Shown here: positions 1 through 13,050 of the stretch, piece after piece | Layout: the number at the start of each line of letters is the position of its first letter | How positions within the stretch are numbered: the first letter of the stretch is position 1 | Made by a program: the position numbers and the translations under genes | The notes under the pieces: model-generated | What the model was told of the DNA's origin: nothing | Seen by the model: only the letters and a program-made list of their open reading frames with translations | Databases searched by the model: none | Origin: Escallonia rubra | Taxonomy: Eukaryota > Streptophyta > Magnoliopsida > Escalloniales > Escalloniaceae | Reading direction: 5' to 3' | NCBI GenBank assembly: GCA_033065855.1 | Contig: JAVXUO010003166.1 | Span: 62,001 to 126,000, forward strand | DNA length: 64,000 bases

Positions 1-1812
1 TCTTGGTTATTTGAGTGCCAAATTGAGCATAGATCTTTGATTTGCTTTCATTTTTTCTATGTTCTTTCAATTGTTTGTGCACTTGTGTGTGCGCGCGCGT
101 GGTGTTAACATCTTGTTTTAGGAAATTGGTATGTGATTCTTCACTCTTGTGGTGGTGAACAAGTCTGAACTTGGGTGTTGGGTCATTTAAGTACAAGAAG
201 TTTGGTTTGTGATGCAGGACTTTGCTCTACCTCGTGACCCAAATATCAAATCTCGTTTGCTTTAGGTGGTCTAGACTCTCATCAAAAGGCATATCTGTTC
301 CTGCATGTGGTTTGCTGAAACTGAAATGAGCATTTCTTGTAGTATCTAACAACCTTCTAACATTCATTGCCAAAACAATTATTCCAAAAATATGATTGAA
401 CTATAATTACCATTTTCGTTTCCCGATTCGCTATATCAAAAACTAGTTTTTGAACGACATTGCCCGTTTCATTTGTTCACGTCGGCGATAACCATACGTG
501 GTTTTAAATCGTTACAGACGGATTTAAAAAGGTCGGCTCAGCATCTGTGACAAAAAAGGTTAGATGTGGACATCAACGGATCGAAAACATGTACGACACC
601 TTGGACGTAACATCCCCGTACCAACACAATTTAAAAATTGCTTTAGAATACCCAAATGTGAAAACAACTTGGTCATTCAAAGACTTAACAGGAGTGGACT
701 ACACTGAATCTGGTCTTTCAATCGTCACAAGTTTAACAAACCCATTTGACTACAATATCCTTTGTTCATTGAGCTTTTGAACAGTTTAAGATGAATGTTC
801 ATGGGTATTTTCTTATCTGCTAAACAATGTCAAACCGTGTGGGTTTCTCAGATTTCCAAAGGGCTTTCCGCAATATCATCAATCAATATAAAAGTTATGC
901 TTTCACTCGATTGCCCCTCAAGCACAATTTGGAAACATAGCTGGATTTTGAGCCCCGAGCCATTATTAATCTGTCTTCCGCCCTACTTGGCCCTAAAACT
1001 AATTGCAACTAGTCATACCTTTTCTCTCTCTAAAATAGACACTTTTATCCTGATCATTTTTTTGATTGAATTTTATCCTGATCATGCCCCGTAGAAAATG
1101 TTATCTGCACCGCAAAACTTCGCATATTGAAATCATAGATGTAGTCGGAAGATCCAAAAATGTAGTCCAAATAAGGGAAAAAAAAAGTGTGGATATCGGC
1201 TTGCTTTAACGATATTGAAGCTAGCCAATATAAACTTTTAAAGAGATTATATTAATTATTTTTTCTTACGGGGGAAGGGGGAGATGTATGTGGTATTGCG
1301 ATGTAAGAGTTAGAACACGCATTTAAGAGTTCAAATTTTTCGTGACGGACACAAATATCCATTTTTGCCGAAAGGATTAGCCCAGTAGAGCTTTCTTTTA
1401 AGGAGAAGTGCAACTGATCTTCTCTAGTGTTATTACCTTTGATAAACTGTCTTGATTAAGGCACTTCATGAATGAACTGGTATGGCTGCTTTTCTACACA
1501 TTTTGAGATCAACAACATGGCAATTTGACAGCCCAAGTTGCTTTGTAAGTGCAGGAAAGAGCTTTGGATTGTTTGTAAGCCAGCTAAGTGTGGGTTGGTA
1601 ACAGGAATGGGGGAGGACTGCAACATTGCAAGTTGCAGCATGTACTCTTTTAAAGGAAGAGGGCTACCAAATTTGAAATACTAGTAGTTTACTACCACTT
1701 GAAGAAAGACAACCAAAATTGATTGATGAAAGTGGTTCATGAGGATCAAGTGCGCTTCACCTTGGCCAAAAGGCCAAGGTACCAGGCAATCTATACAAAA
1801 GCAAACTTGATT

Positions 1813-1861
1813 TTCTCTCTCTCTCTCTCTCTCTTTTTTTTTTGGGGGGGGGGGGGGGGGG
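1813..1861. repeat. (TC)n, T10 and G18 simple repeat
   Basis: A TC dinucleotide run (1813-1833) passes directly into 10 T and then 18 consecutive G (1844-1861). Such a run is prone to slippage and to length error in sequencing, so the exact G count should not be trusted. Confidence 0.95.
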
Positions 1862-4800
1862 TTCGAAATTAGGTTTTTGTCTAATATATTTTTTGTTCTC
1901 GAAATAGAATTATTGGCACTATGATTTGTTGAATGGTTCTACTAATACAATTATGCATGGATGTAGCGTACATAACAACCGCTTGGCTCCATAAAAGGAT
2001 TCCCAGTCGTATCGCACTCTCCGATTTGACACCGATACCCTTATGCAAGGTCGTTTTATGCAGTATGTGTTAAGTTTATGAGTTTGTTCGAAAACAAGCA
2101 AACTCTCTTCTCTCACATTGTTTAAAAATAAGTTTTGAAAAAAGGTTTATAAGTGGTAAGATGCGTTTACAATGTATTTGATAGCGTGACAACAATGTGT
2201 TACTCCCATGCTACCCGCATGCGAGTGCGCGAGCTCAGGCGCACTTAGCACTTTCGGCGGTAGCGGAAAAAACGTGATTTATTTTTGAAAAATATTTTGT
2301 ATTTTCCCAAAAAAATAGTTTTACTGAAAAGGTGTGGTTCAAATAAATTTTCAAGCAGTTATTTTATTTTAATTTTTTAACTGTTGCAACTGTCTTTTTC
2401 CAACATTTGTGTCTGTCCAGATGCACCCTTTCAGGTTTTATATATACGGGATTTTTGTGTTCTTCCAGAACACTTGCTTCCGATCTCAAAATATTTTCCT
2501 TTCTATAAAATTTCTATAGCCAAAACGTGCATTGCTTCAAAGAGAATCGTGAGAAGAATTTTCGATTTTGCTGTTTGCAGACTCTCACAAAGACTTTGTC
2601 GTATCCCGGAAGAATGTTCGTCATTAACCCGTCTGCAAACTCGATTTTGAGTGAGAACAAAGAAAACTTTTAAAGACAGCGATTACGCGCCTTAAAAGTC
2701 TGTAAGTATTCGTGATCTCGATTCTATCAAAATTTTTAACAGTACAGTTATGCATGCATGATAACAGCTAGCGCAAAGTTGATTCAGCTAAAGAGTACAC
2801 AGAATGCCAACAAGGTTTTCTGCCATTCATGGAACCAGAAAAGTCAGGCTACTAAAAGAGAAAAAGGGTTACACAATCCCTTGAATTGGGGCTTGTACCA
2901 TTCTATGGCCATAAAGAAAGAATAGTAGTATAAATTTTAATTTCAACACAAGTGGGAGCTGAGAAAGTGAGGAATAGCCTGCAAATTAAAGGTTAGATCC
3001 AATGATTCTAGCCTTCTGTTTTTCTATCACAACTTAACCACCTTCTCAGTCATCTTTTATGTTTCCTTTGCTGGCTGCCCATTGCCCTGGCCTGCCCATA
3101 CCTGCGAAGAGTACCATTCTTTGCCAACTCATTCAATGCACACAGTATCTTACTCGGTATGTCATCTGATTTTTACCATTATTACATGCATGCATCCACC
3201 TCCTACACAAAACACGATTTTACGTGGTTCGCTAGAGTATGTCAAGACAGTGAAAATGACCGATATAGAAGCCGATGCTAGATTAGAATGGACCGAGTGT
3301 TCACGATGTTGAGAGTTCACGATGCTGAACAAAAGCGCGTAACAAAGTGTGTCCCACGCGGCTTTTAATCAGCGACGATGAGGTCCACTAAGATTAATGA
3401 TTTGCTATACATTTTCCTTCAATAATGGCTCAAAATCACCTTTTTCTTAAAAGGAGAATGCCCTGCTAGCCAAAACAAGTGAGGCAGTGCATGCATGCTA
3501 TCAGGATTTAGAATGGAGGACCACCACCACCAAGAGAATTCATGCATGACATGTTTTCACCTTTTTAACTTTGTGGAATTTGTGCGTGACTTGTTTTCAA
3601 ATCTTATCCAAAGAGAAATCAGACGTCCCGTTTTACTATTTTTGTCAGCCGTGAAAACAAATTAAGTGGAGACAAGCAAAGTGCGCTTATTTTTCCCTTT
3701 CTTCTTTTGACGCAGTCTAAGTGCGATAAATAAGCTAGCACATTACTTGTTTCTAGTCGCATTACTGACCAAGACAAGCTGATACTCCAGTTAATCAAGA
3801 TATCTCTTGTATTTACTCTAATCTAAAAGCCCTACATGTTTCACCCTACACGGGTGAACGATTTTATTTTTATGCTAAATTTAACCATGCGCATGTCCTG
3901 GAGCGAATATTTTGCTAGACCACGTGGTTACAGCGTCAAGTACAAAGTTTATGCATACACGAACGGTATATATCTTATATTACAACCGATTGATAAACAT
4001 ACCGAGCGCCACGGTGACTCTAATAATGAACCATAAGATGTTAATTTTCACACCTCTTGGTTGGTGGGGTGTGTGTTTATACACAGTATATAACAGTCGT
4101 GCTTTTGAGTCCAAGATTGTCAGTAGATAGGTGCTGAATCTGCTGATACAATTAAAGCTGTTCTGGAGCGGCTTTTTTGGCTCAATACTGATAACCAAAT
4201 TAAAGGAGCACACAATGTTCTTTACTTCCTTCACAATTTTCCAAGCTATTCCTCAGCCTACATGCTAAACAAATCCTGCCATCATGCAGACAATCCAGTT
4301 CAATAATGAGATCACTGCAGTACAGGGAAGCGTAGCAGAAGATTAGGATTTTACGATGTTCTACTTTTTACCTCTTATATTTTATTTTTTACCGCAAATA
4401 ATTTAATTAATACTTTACCAACCAAAATGTAGGAACAATTTCTTAGCTTTGTAGTGACGCTTTATCAATCGTGCATGCATGGCTATAAACTTCTTTGGCA
4501 ACAAGTTTTGCCGTTTAAAATTAGGATTGCCTAAAGAAACACCCACGAGCCATAGTAGCACCTGCGTTGTGGACTCTTCCTCTTTCTTTTCTTCTTTCTG
4601 TTTTTGTTAGTAATTAGGCTTGATAGATTTTTTCAATAAAAAGTGACGATTTTATTCAATGTAAAAGCCTCGACAAATGTTTTACGAAGGTGGGCATAAC
4701 AAACACCGTCACGTCATCCCTCGCCCCAAATGAAAACATTGGCTAAGAACCATGCATATCGCCCAAAGGAGTGTGCTTACTGCATTTTCCGTTCTTCTCA

Positions 4801-5212
4801 CTTCTGTTCTAAGAGGTTTAATTATCAACGATCAAGGTAGTCTTGATTAAGACCATCAAGTGGCTACAAGACCATGAAAACCATCGGCAGCATCCTGCAG
4901 ATTGCAGATCAAAACTAGCAGCAGGGACAAGGTCTTAAGCGAGGCGGGTTTGTTGGTAGGAACACTTCAAACTACACTGATTGATGGAAAGTGGCATAAG
5001 AATTTTAACCGGTGATCCACGAAATATATAAGGCTGTCGTCAAATTTGAAGCAACGATGCACTTAAGCAGTTATAATAGTTGCAAGTTGATGCCAAAGAA
5101 AAATGAAGACACCCATCAATCAAAACCATTGGATCTGTGTCTTATAGCAGAAGCAAAACTATGAGTAAGGATCAAGTGGATTGAAAGGTTCAAAGATGTA
5201 TAGAAGTACCAA

Positions 5213-5257
5213 AGACAAGACAAGACAAGACAAGTTGTGTGTGTGTGTGTGTGTGTG
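5213..5257. repeat. (CAAGA)n and (TG)n microsatellites
   Basis: About four CAAGA pentamers are followed at once by a TG dinucleotide run of about 22 bases. This is a plain microsatellite with no other sign of function. Confidence 0.9.
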
Positions 5258-5978
5258 AGGAGGGGGGATGAAACCTCAGTTGCACTTTTTCATTTAAAAT
5301 TCTGGTCTTAAATTAGTTTTACAATTTCTCCCAACGTTAACACTCCATCTTTATCCAAGAACCTTTTTTTGGCACAACTTGTATGAAAGAAACATGTAAA
5401 AGATTGAGACAAGAATGATAGAAAAGTGTCTCCAATGGCCCCATAAACCATGCAATGTGTATTATTGTGCCTTGCATTGCATCACTTTGAATCTCAACAA
5501 TTTGAGGCCTAAATGAAATTTCATTCTTCCTCCATTTGGATTCTTCAACAAAAATGACAAAATGGATGACAAAAGCTATATTAGCTCTCCAGTGATATCG
5601 AGTTATTTGAGACGATTGATATTTGATCTCCACATAAAGTCAATAGACGTTACTTGTACCGAGAATTTATTACTTTGGTAAACTTCTATGATTAGCCTCT
5701 TTCATAGCTTTAAAATTGCATAAGTATTAGTGACAAAAATTATGATGGCAAGGGAACCATCTAGTTTTCTCTCTCTCTCAAACTCATAAGATGGATCCCA
5801 ATTCGTCTCTTTGACAACAAGAATATCAGCAAATGATATGATTCCTTTGTTTCTGGCTTAAAACAAAATGAACTTACAGATTTTATGTACATATTGGTCA
5901 TGTTCTTAGAATTTTCAAGTAACTGCAAAGTTAGAAAGTTTCACTTTGCTTAGAAAATACAGATTGCCAAACTCATAT

Positions 5979-6383
5979 AGCGTTTGGTAACATTTAAGTT
6001 TTCAGTTTTTCCTCTAGTGTTGTAAACTGGAGAGAAAAAACGTGTTTGACACGTAGTTTTTGTTTTTTTTTTCTTTTAGTTTTTAAAACATGAGTGTTTT
6101 TTAAAACTATCATTTTGGAGTTTTGGGTTTCCAATTTTGATTTTTGTTTTGAGTTACCCCCCCCCCCACCCACACACACACACCCAACCGCAACCACGAC
6201 CGCCATTCGCCATCGCCCACCGCCACCAACACCACAACTACCATCAAAGAAAAAACTCAAAATAAAAATTGGGTAATCAAACATCCATTTGTTTTTGTAA
6301 AAAATAAAAACTAAACTGATTTTTATTTTTATTTTTTTGAAAACAGAAAACTAAAACTTGAAGTGATTTTAAACAGACCCTTG
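5979..6383. mobile_element. MITE, copy 1 of a two-copy family
   Basis: This 405-bp element begins agcgtttggtaac and ends near ttttaaacagaccc, so its ends are imperfect inverted repeats. The inside starts with a gttttcagtttt-type arm, has an ACC-rich low-complexity core (about 6157-6240) and a tail aaagaaaaaactcaaaataa. The same order and the same phrases recur at 34595-35035. No coding capacity and no clean target duplication is visible. The superfamily is uncertain (hAT or Harbinger type). Confidence 0.7.
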
Positions 6384-9029
6384 GTCTATGTTCGGCATAT
6401 TCGATTGTAATTAAATATAAACTTGTGGTAGCCACAAGAGACTAAATATTTGTTTCACGAGCTTTAAAATGTTATACTTTGCGTTGGCGATGATGACAAA
6501 TTGTGAATTTCGAAAGCTTCTTGAATGTAGCAATTTCTAGCTAAAGCCTAGATTGACTAAACCATCGTACAATTTCCTCTATAATTTCCTCTCTCTTTCC
6601 TTAGGTGATGAATATTGTCCCAAAATTAGAAAAAAGAGAGCCCAAGAAATGAGAAGAATGTAGCAGAAAAGGTCAAATGGTGTGCAATTGCTTTGAAAAT
6701 GTCCTACTAGGAAAATACATGCATGCAAAGGCCAAGTTTGGATGACTCTAGAGGTAGACTCGCCTTGATCCATTGATCCTAACCCTGTATTAGACCTTTC
6801 TGCTTAGTCCAAGTTTTGTCTTTTTGGCCATACTCTTGCACTGACGTTGCTTTATCATCTTATAACAAACTGAAAATTGCAAGTTCATTGCATGGCACAT
6901 CAGTATACCCAACCGATTGGCCAAGAGGAAAGAACCCACAAGCGTCAACTTGTGTGAGCACCCCCCCGCCCCACTCCTCTTCTGACATTATTTCTAAGTC
7001 AAACGTACAACTCTCTCTGCCTCTCCATCTCCCTCTCACACGGTGGGTGTGTGGTGGGGTGTGGGGGTGGTGGCAGGGAGGGAGAGAGAGAGAGGGCACA
7101 TACTGGCTGCTAGCTGATTACTTCATAGTAAGAATAAAGATATCGTTTTTAAATATGAGAACTGATAAAATGACAATGCTGGTAACTTAAGCTAACTTGT
7201 CAGCGCGATCTAGCTGTCACGCTGTTGAAGTGGGCTGCAAAAAATCATTTTTTTTAAGTGAAGTCGTCGTCCGTTACATTATGTAGTAAATGGTGACTTA
7301 AGTTACCAATGGTGGCAAGGGATCAGCTCCCATTAACTAAAGGAATCACCAAATGTTAATTAAGTCATTGCTACATATGGAATTATTGGCAAAACTTATA
7401 AAGAAGTTGGATTTATTGGGTTTAAGCGTGGAGGCGACAAACTCACACGCTACAGTGAAGCAAAATTTGGTGTTTTGCTTTTCAAGATACCACGAATTTA
7501 ACACTTCATTAACGTCAAGGGTTGGTAGATTTTCTTGCAGCAAAGGCTGAACAAACCTTTCACCGTATTTCTCTTTCAAAATTTTCATACGTCAAATACA
7601 TTTGTGACGCTTTGTGCATATGTACCACAATTAGTCCCTCTTTTTCTCCTTGTAGTGCTTAATATTATACCAACTAAATACAACGGTGTGTGTCTAACAG
7701 ACATTACACTAGATGTTAAGACCTCTTAAATTCAAACTATGTGTGCTTAACTTTCCAAAACAAAGGAAAAAAATGAGTATGTCACCATCTTCGTGTTGTG
7801 TTAGCCTAATGCCATGTTCAAGGGGCACGTAATTTGACCTCTATTCTAGAAAAAAGTTTATCTAAGAATAATATTTTCCTCTAACATACGTGCCTTAATA
7901 GAAAAGACATGTACTCATGAAAATACTACTTTTTATAGGAGCAAAACCCTAAAAATTTGAGAAAAAAGAGAAGGAAATAAGTTAATTACCTCCTTCATCC
8001 ACCTATCATCTTTCCGTCTATTGCTTTGTTCCTAGTTAAGAAGATAACAACAAGAAAAAAAAACAGAATAGATTCCCAATACAAAGATCTAGTTCATTGC
8101 ATCTTCATGGAATTAGAAAATGTGACCGTACTAAGTCGAGCTCTGCAGGAGGTTTATCAGGGGATTCCTTATGGTCGATCAACCCCCATTGTAATTATTT
8201 GTCATTTGCCAGCTGAACCAGGATTGTTCATTTCTTGTTATGTATTTTCAGTTCAAAAATAGATATTTTTGCACGAGATAGATGGAGATCGAAGAAGGAA
8301 AAATCAGTTCAACGTTTTTCTCAGAAAAGAAAGAGGTATGAAGGCAAAATACCTCAAGTCTTCAAAATCAGTAAAAATAATGACATAACCGAACCGCTCC
8401 TGTATATGCAAACTCATTAATCGACTTGTTTAAGATTTCTTTGGTATTTAATCATGTACGAAAACAAGTTGAGCTTGATATCAAAGGTAGATTTCATTTA
8501 CTAGGCTGGCCAAGCTTGAACAACGCTTGGTCCTTCCTTCGTGAACAAGCTCATTCAATTATATGTACATTACTTTGTAAATTGATATAGTTTAGCATAA
8601 ATTACCTCCAATTCCAAAACTCCCAAGTCTCAAACCATGCACAATAAATCTTTGATCTTGTGCACCCAATATCATTAACACAAGCCTCACTTCGAGTCTG
8701 AATACCGATTTCAGCTCTTCTTTTCGAATTTTATCCTGAGACTGTTTAAGATTGGGCCGATCCCAATTTTTGCGTTTATCTTAACAAACAGGACCTCGTA
8801 TACAAGTAATTACTAGTTCTAAACGAACACAAACTAAGCTCGAACCTTTTCCCCCACTTGTTTCCCCTACTTGCTAAACATATTATTCCTACTTAGGACT
8901 TAATCCACTTGATTAAGATTGATTACAATTCTTAAAGTAAAGAACCGGAAGCTGCCCGTTTGCAGGTAAAGGACACGTCTGGCTAGGACAGAGTCCCCTG
9001 TTTTAGTACGGGTGGAGGGACCCTGCTGA
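6384..9029. other. Intergenic, no supported gene
   Basis: No gene is recognised. It contains C-, G- and GA-rich low-complexity patches (about 6960-6970 and 7040-7095) and short AT-rich frames without domains. The last few hundred bases are upstream DNA of the EBF gene. Confidence 0.55.
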
Positions 9030-9033
9030 GGTA

Positions 9034-9048
9034 ACCGGCTGAGCCGGT
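9034..9048. promoter_or_regulatory. Perfect 7-1-7 palindrome in EBF promoter
   Basis: accggct-g-agccggt is a perfect inverted repeat with a one-base centre, about 100 bp upstream of the TATA box. It could be a dimeric transcription-factor site; which factor is unknown. Confidence 0.35.
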
Positions 9049-9101
9049 ATTAGGGACTGATTCATTGAACGGTGTAAGAGCTGGGTGTTGTCATGGCCGT
9101 A

Positions 9102-9109
9102 ATGTATCT
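9102..9109 (+). promoter_or_regulatory. Candidate EIN3/EIL binding site
   Basis: atgtatct fits the EIN3/TEIL consensus AYGWAYCT exactly and lies about 32 bp upstream of the TATA box. EIN3 is known to activate EBF2 in Arabidopsis as a negative feedback, so a site here is expected, but an 8-bp degenerate match can occur by chance. Confidence 0.45.
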
Positions 9110-9140
9110 GCACAATTGACACCTAACCAAAACACACACA

Positions 9141-9150
9141 TTTATATATA
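9141..9150 (+). promoter_or_regulatory. EBF TATA box
   Basis: tttatatata lies 231 bp upstream of the EBF start codon, giving an expected transcription start near 9175. A 12-bp palindrome tacatgcatgta (9156-9167), which also contains an EIL-like tacat core, follows it directly. Confidence 0.6.
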
Positions 9151-9380
9151 GCAGCTACATGCATGTAACTGTAAGAAGCCAAACACTGCATTGGGTTCAT
9201 CCATCTTGATCCTCCTCCCTCTTGTTTTTTGCCCTACTTGGTGGGGTTTCTTGATTCTCTTGAAGCTTTCGTTTCTGTAATGCAACCCGCTTTCGAAGAT
9301 CTTTACTCGTGCTTGCTCTGCTTTGTGCTGTTTTTGGTGATCGATCTGATCTTTTTTGGTCCTGATTTGAAGGAAGAGAC

Positions 9381-12293
9381 ATGCCTACCCTTGTCAATTA
9401 TAGTGGTAAGTTTTTATTTCCTCTTGTTGTTTTGCTATGTGGGTCGAGCTTGGATTTCGATATTATAACGTAATTGACAGGTTCTTTAACTTGTTTTGAT
9501 CCAATTATACTTGCAATTTTTTTAACTTTTATGATGGATATTCATTTTTGGATTGTTTTGGTATCTTGGTCGAGCTTCAATTGTGATATTTTGGCGTGAT
9601 TGGCCTGTTCTATAGCTTGTTTTGGTTCAATTATGAAGTTTAGTTATTGACTTCCTTGATGGGTTTTCAATTCTTGGTTGTTTTGGTGTCTGGGTCGAGC
9701 TTGGATTGAAGATTATAGGGTAATTGACCTGTTCTTTAGCTTGGCTTGAGTATAAGAAATAGAAACTTGAGCTCAATATAGACATGCATATAGTTGGTTG
9801 TTTGTGGTTATGTCTGGATTTTATGTGGGTTTTCAATTTTCCTCTTGGGACTTTTATGATCAGATGTTGTATTAGTTTGAGCAATCAATCTCATAGCAGT
9901 TCTTGGGTGCTACATCGAACTTTTAAAGCACATCTTTTTGGGGAAAACAGTTACCTGCTTTTTGGGATTCGGTTAGATTGTATAGCTCTTAAAAAACTCT
10001 AGGCCTGCGTAGTGTGTAAATTTCTTGATCCAGAAGGTTTTGATTAGAAGGATTAGATTTATGATGTTGTTAGAAACCATTAAAGTTTTCCTTTTTTCCA
10101 GTGGAAGTTGATTTTGTAAGCTGGAACTGAATCCCTATAATTCTTGTCAATCTATTGGTAATTAGAGCTAGATCTGGCAGATTCTGCTTGGGCTGGTGTA
10201 ACTGGACTTATGACACACACAGAGAAAATTGAACAATTTGCAGTCCATATTAACTTTTATCAACTGGTTTTTAGAACTTCATTTTACGAAAAATGTAGTT
10301 GATGCTAGACTTGGCAGATTTTGGTAGCGGAAATTTTAGCTGATGCTAGTTTCTTGATTGGCTTTCAGGGGACGATGAGTTCTATTCAGGGTCAATTTGT
10401 TCAGGGGATTCGGGTATGCTGTTTTCTATTGGCTCCCATGCAGATGTTTATTGCCCGCCTCGAAAGCGGTCGAGAATCAGCGGCCCATTTGTTTTTGGTG
10501 AATACGTGTTTGAGGAGGAGAAGAAATTATCTATTGAAGTCCTTCCAGATGAATGCCTTTTTGAGATCTTTAGACGCATGCCCGGAGGCCAAGAGAGGAG
10601 TGCCTCTGCTTGTGTCTCCAAGCGTTGGCTTATGATCTTAAGTAGTGTCCGCAATTCTGAAATTTGCAAGGGCACTCAGGAAGGATCAACTGCAACCAAG
10701 TCGTCAAACGACGTCGAAATGACCTCTGCTGATGAAAATGAGGATGATTCCAGTAATGGATACCTTACAAGGTGTTTGGAAGGGAAGAAGGCGACGGATA
10801 TTAGACTTGCCGCTATTGCGGTTGGAACAGCCACCCGTGGGGGGCTTGGCAAGCTTTCAGTCCGAGGAAGCAACATCACACGTGGAGTTACTGATGTTGG
10901 TCTTTCGGCAATTTCCCACGGCTGCCCTTCTCTCAGGGCACTTTCTTTGTGGAACGTTCCGTTGACAGGGGATGAAGGTCTAGTTGAGATAGCCAAGGAA
11001 TGCCACTTGTTAGAGAAACTTGATCTTTGTCAGTGCCCTTTGATTTCCAACAAGGGTTTGATTGCAATTGCTGAGAATTGCCCTGATTTGACTTCATTGT
11101 CAATTGAATCTTGTTCGAATATTGGGAATGAGAGTCTGCAAGCTATTGGACGTTGTTGCCCCAAGCTGCAGTCCATTACTATCAAGGACTGCCCTCTTGT
11201 TGGTGATCAGGGAGTTGCAAGTCTCTTGTCATCAACTTCAACTGTCTTGAGAAAAGTTAAACTTCAGGCTCTGAACATCTCAGATTTCTCTCTTGCCGTA
11301 ATTGGGCACTACGGCAAGACCATTACCAATCTTGTATTGAGTGCACTGCAAAATGCGAGTCAGAAGGGCTTCTGGGCGATGGGTATTGCTCAAGGTCTGC
11401 AGATACTGACGTCATTGACAATTGCTTCATGTCAAGGGATGACAGATCTGAGTATTGAAGCCATCGGAAAGGGTTGCCCAAGTCTGAAACAAATGTCCCT
11501 TCGAAAGTGTTGCTTTGTCTCAGATAACGGGATGTTAGCTTTTGCCAAAGCTGCGGGATCTCTTGAATGCCTACAGCTAGAGGAGTGCAATAGGATCACC
11601 CAAGTCGGGGTACTAGGTGCTCTGTCAGACTGTAATTCAAAGTTGAAGTCTCTTGCCCTCGTAAAGTGTATGGGAATCAAAGATCTAGTTCCAGAAACAA
11701 CTATGCTCACCCCTTGTGCATCTCTTCGATCCTTGACCATTAGAAACTGCCTAGGGTTTGGTAGTGCTAGCTTGGCTTTTTTGGGGAAGTTGTGTCCTCA
11801 ACTACATCATATTGAGCTGAGTGGGCTTTGTGGAATAACTGACGCTGGGCTTCTTCCACTTCTTGAGAGCTGTGAGGCTGGACTTGTTAAGGTGAATCTG
11901 AGTGGCTGCTTGAGTTTGACAGACGACGTGGTTCTAGCAATGGCTAGGCTGCATGGTGGAACGCTCGAGGTTCTGAATCTTGAGGGGTGCTGGAACATAT
12001 CTGATGCAAGCTTGGTGGCAATTGCAGACAGCTGCCTTCTACTTAATGATCTTGACATGTCGAAGTGTTCAATCACTGATTCCGGCATTGCTACATTATC
12101 TCATGCAGTGCAGCTAAATTTGCAAATCCTTTCACTGTCTGGTTGCTCCAAGGTTTCTGACCAGAGTATGTCTTCCCTCAAGAAATTGGGCAAGACCCTG
12201 GTAGGATTGAATCTCCAACACTGCAATTCCATCAGCAGCAGCACAGTCGAGTTGCTTGTAGAGAACTTGTGGAGATGTGACATCCTCTCTTGA
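9381..12293 (+). CDS. EBF1: EIN3-binding F-box protein (EBF1/EBF2 type), 2 coding exons
   Basis: Substrate receptor of an SCF ubiquitin ligase that targets EIN3/EIL1 for degradation in the nucleus and so damps ethylene signalling. Coding exon 1 is 9381-9405 (MPTLVNYS plus one base), the intron is 9406-10368 (GT-AG), and exon 2 is 10369-12293. The join restores one frame of 649 residues; Arabidopsis EBF1 and EBF2 are a little over 620. The upstream start is preferred to the Met at 10416 (residue 25) because the joined N-terminus fits the family and the splice sites are clean. The F-box is at about 63-103 (LPDECLFEIFRRMP), followed by leucine-rich repeats of the cysteine-containing type, about 26 residues each, to the C-terminus. 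No break is seen. I cannot decide between EBF1 and EBF2. Confidence 0.95.
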
Positions 12294-13050
12294 ATCAGGG
12301 GTGGTGAGCTCGCTCATACGGCTAGCAGTATACTTAACAATAGTTTTTAGCACTTGGGTCGGATTCCCAGTATCAGTGGCTCGGTTGTTTTCCAGAGGAC
12401 TATGGCAGATGTTTTCCCACCCCCATTTTTCACAGGCTTCCTCGACATTGGAATGCCTGTTGCAACTCTTTTAGCCTCCTCTTGATGGCAGGCTACCTCT
12501 TTCGCTGCCATGGTTCCCTGAGAATACGGTTACCCTGTCCTGGTTTTAGGTTTTCACCGGTGCTAACTCTCTCATGTCGAGTTAGGTCCGAGGTTCTCTG
12601 CCTAGTGTTTGTGTTGGTCACCAACAGCCTTCGTGGTGTTGGTGTGCCTCAATAAGGTGTGTGCATCTTCAGTCCTTGCATGGAGGATTCTCTGAATGAT
12701 TCCATGTTAGTCTGGTGTCCTCTCATAGCTGAGTTCTTGGTAGTTGCTTTGGGCTGAGTTCAGTGTGGGTAATGTCTGTTTTGTGGGCTTGGAGATGGTA
12801 GCTGTAACTCATTGGTTGCCATCACAACCTTCAATGGTTGTTTTTTCTGACCAAGCCCTAGTGTTTTATAGGATTAACAAGTCCTATCTAATGCAGCCTT
12901 TTCCTGCTTCTGGATATTGTACCTAGCAACTACTCTTTGTACTAGTAATGGAAAAAAGGAAAAGCACTCTCTCTTTGTTGTGCAATGAGCTTGTTTTTGA
13001 TATCATCTTTCCCTTCCCTGTGATATTGAGTTTAGCAAAAAATATTATGT
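12294..13050 (+). other. EBF 3'UTR and gene end (approximate)
   Basis: This sequence after the EBF stop has no coding signal. In Arabidopsis the long 3'UTRs of EBF1/EBF2 carry U-rich motifs through which EIN2 represses translation. Short T-rich tracts are present here (for example 12838-12847 and 12991-12998), but none stands out clearly. The polyadenylation site is not certain; AT-rich sequence with aataat near 13055 is a possible end. Confidence 0.45.

Larger units (their letters stand above)
1..5978. other. Intergenic, no supported gene
   Basis: AT-rich non-coding DNA. The open frames here are all under 100 codons, show no recognisable domain and lack splice partners. Two loosely similar stretches near 1450-1740 and 4840-5010 share short strings such as gtcttgattaag and may be an old duplication. 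Otherwise only simple repeats are visible. Confidence 0.6.
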
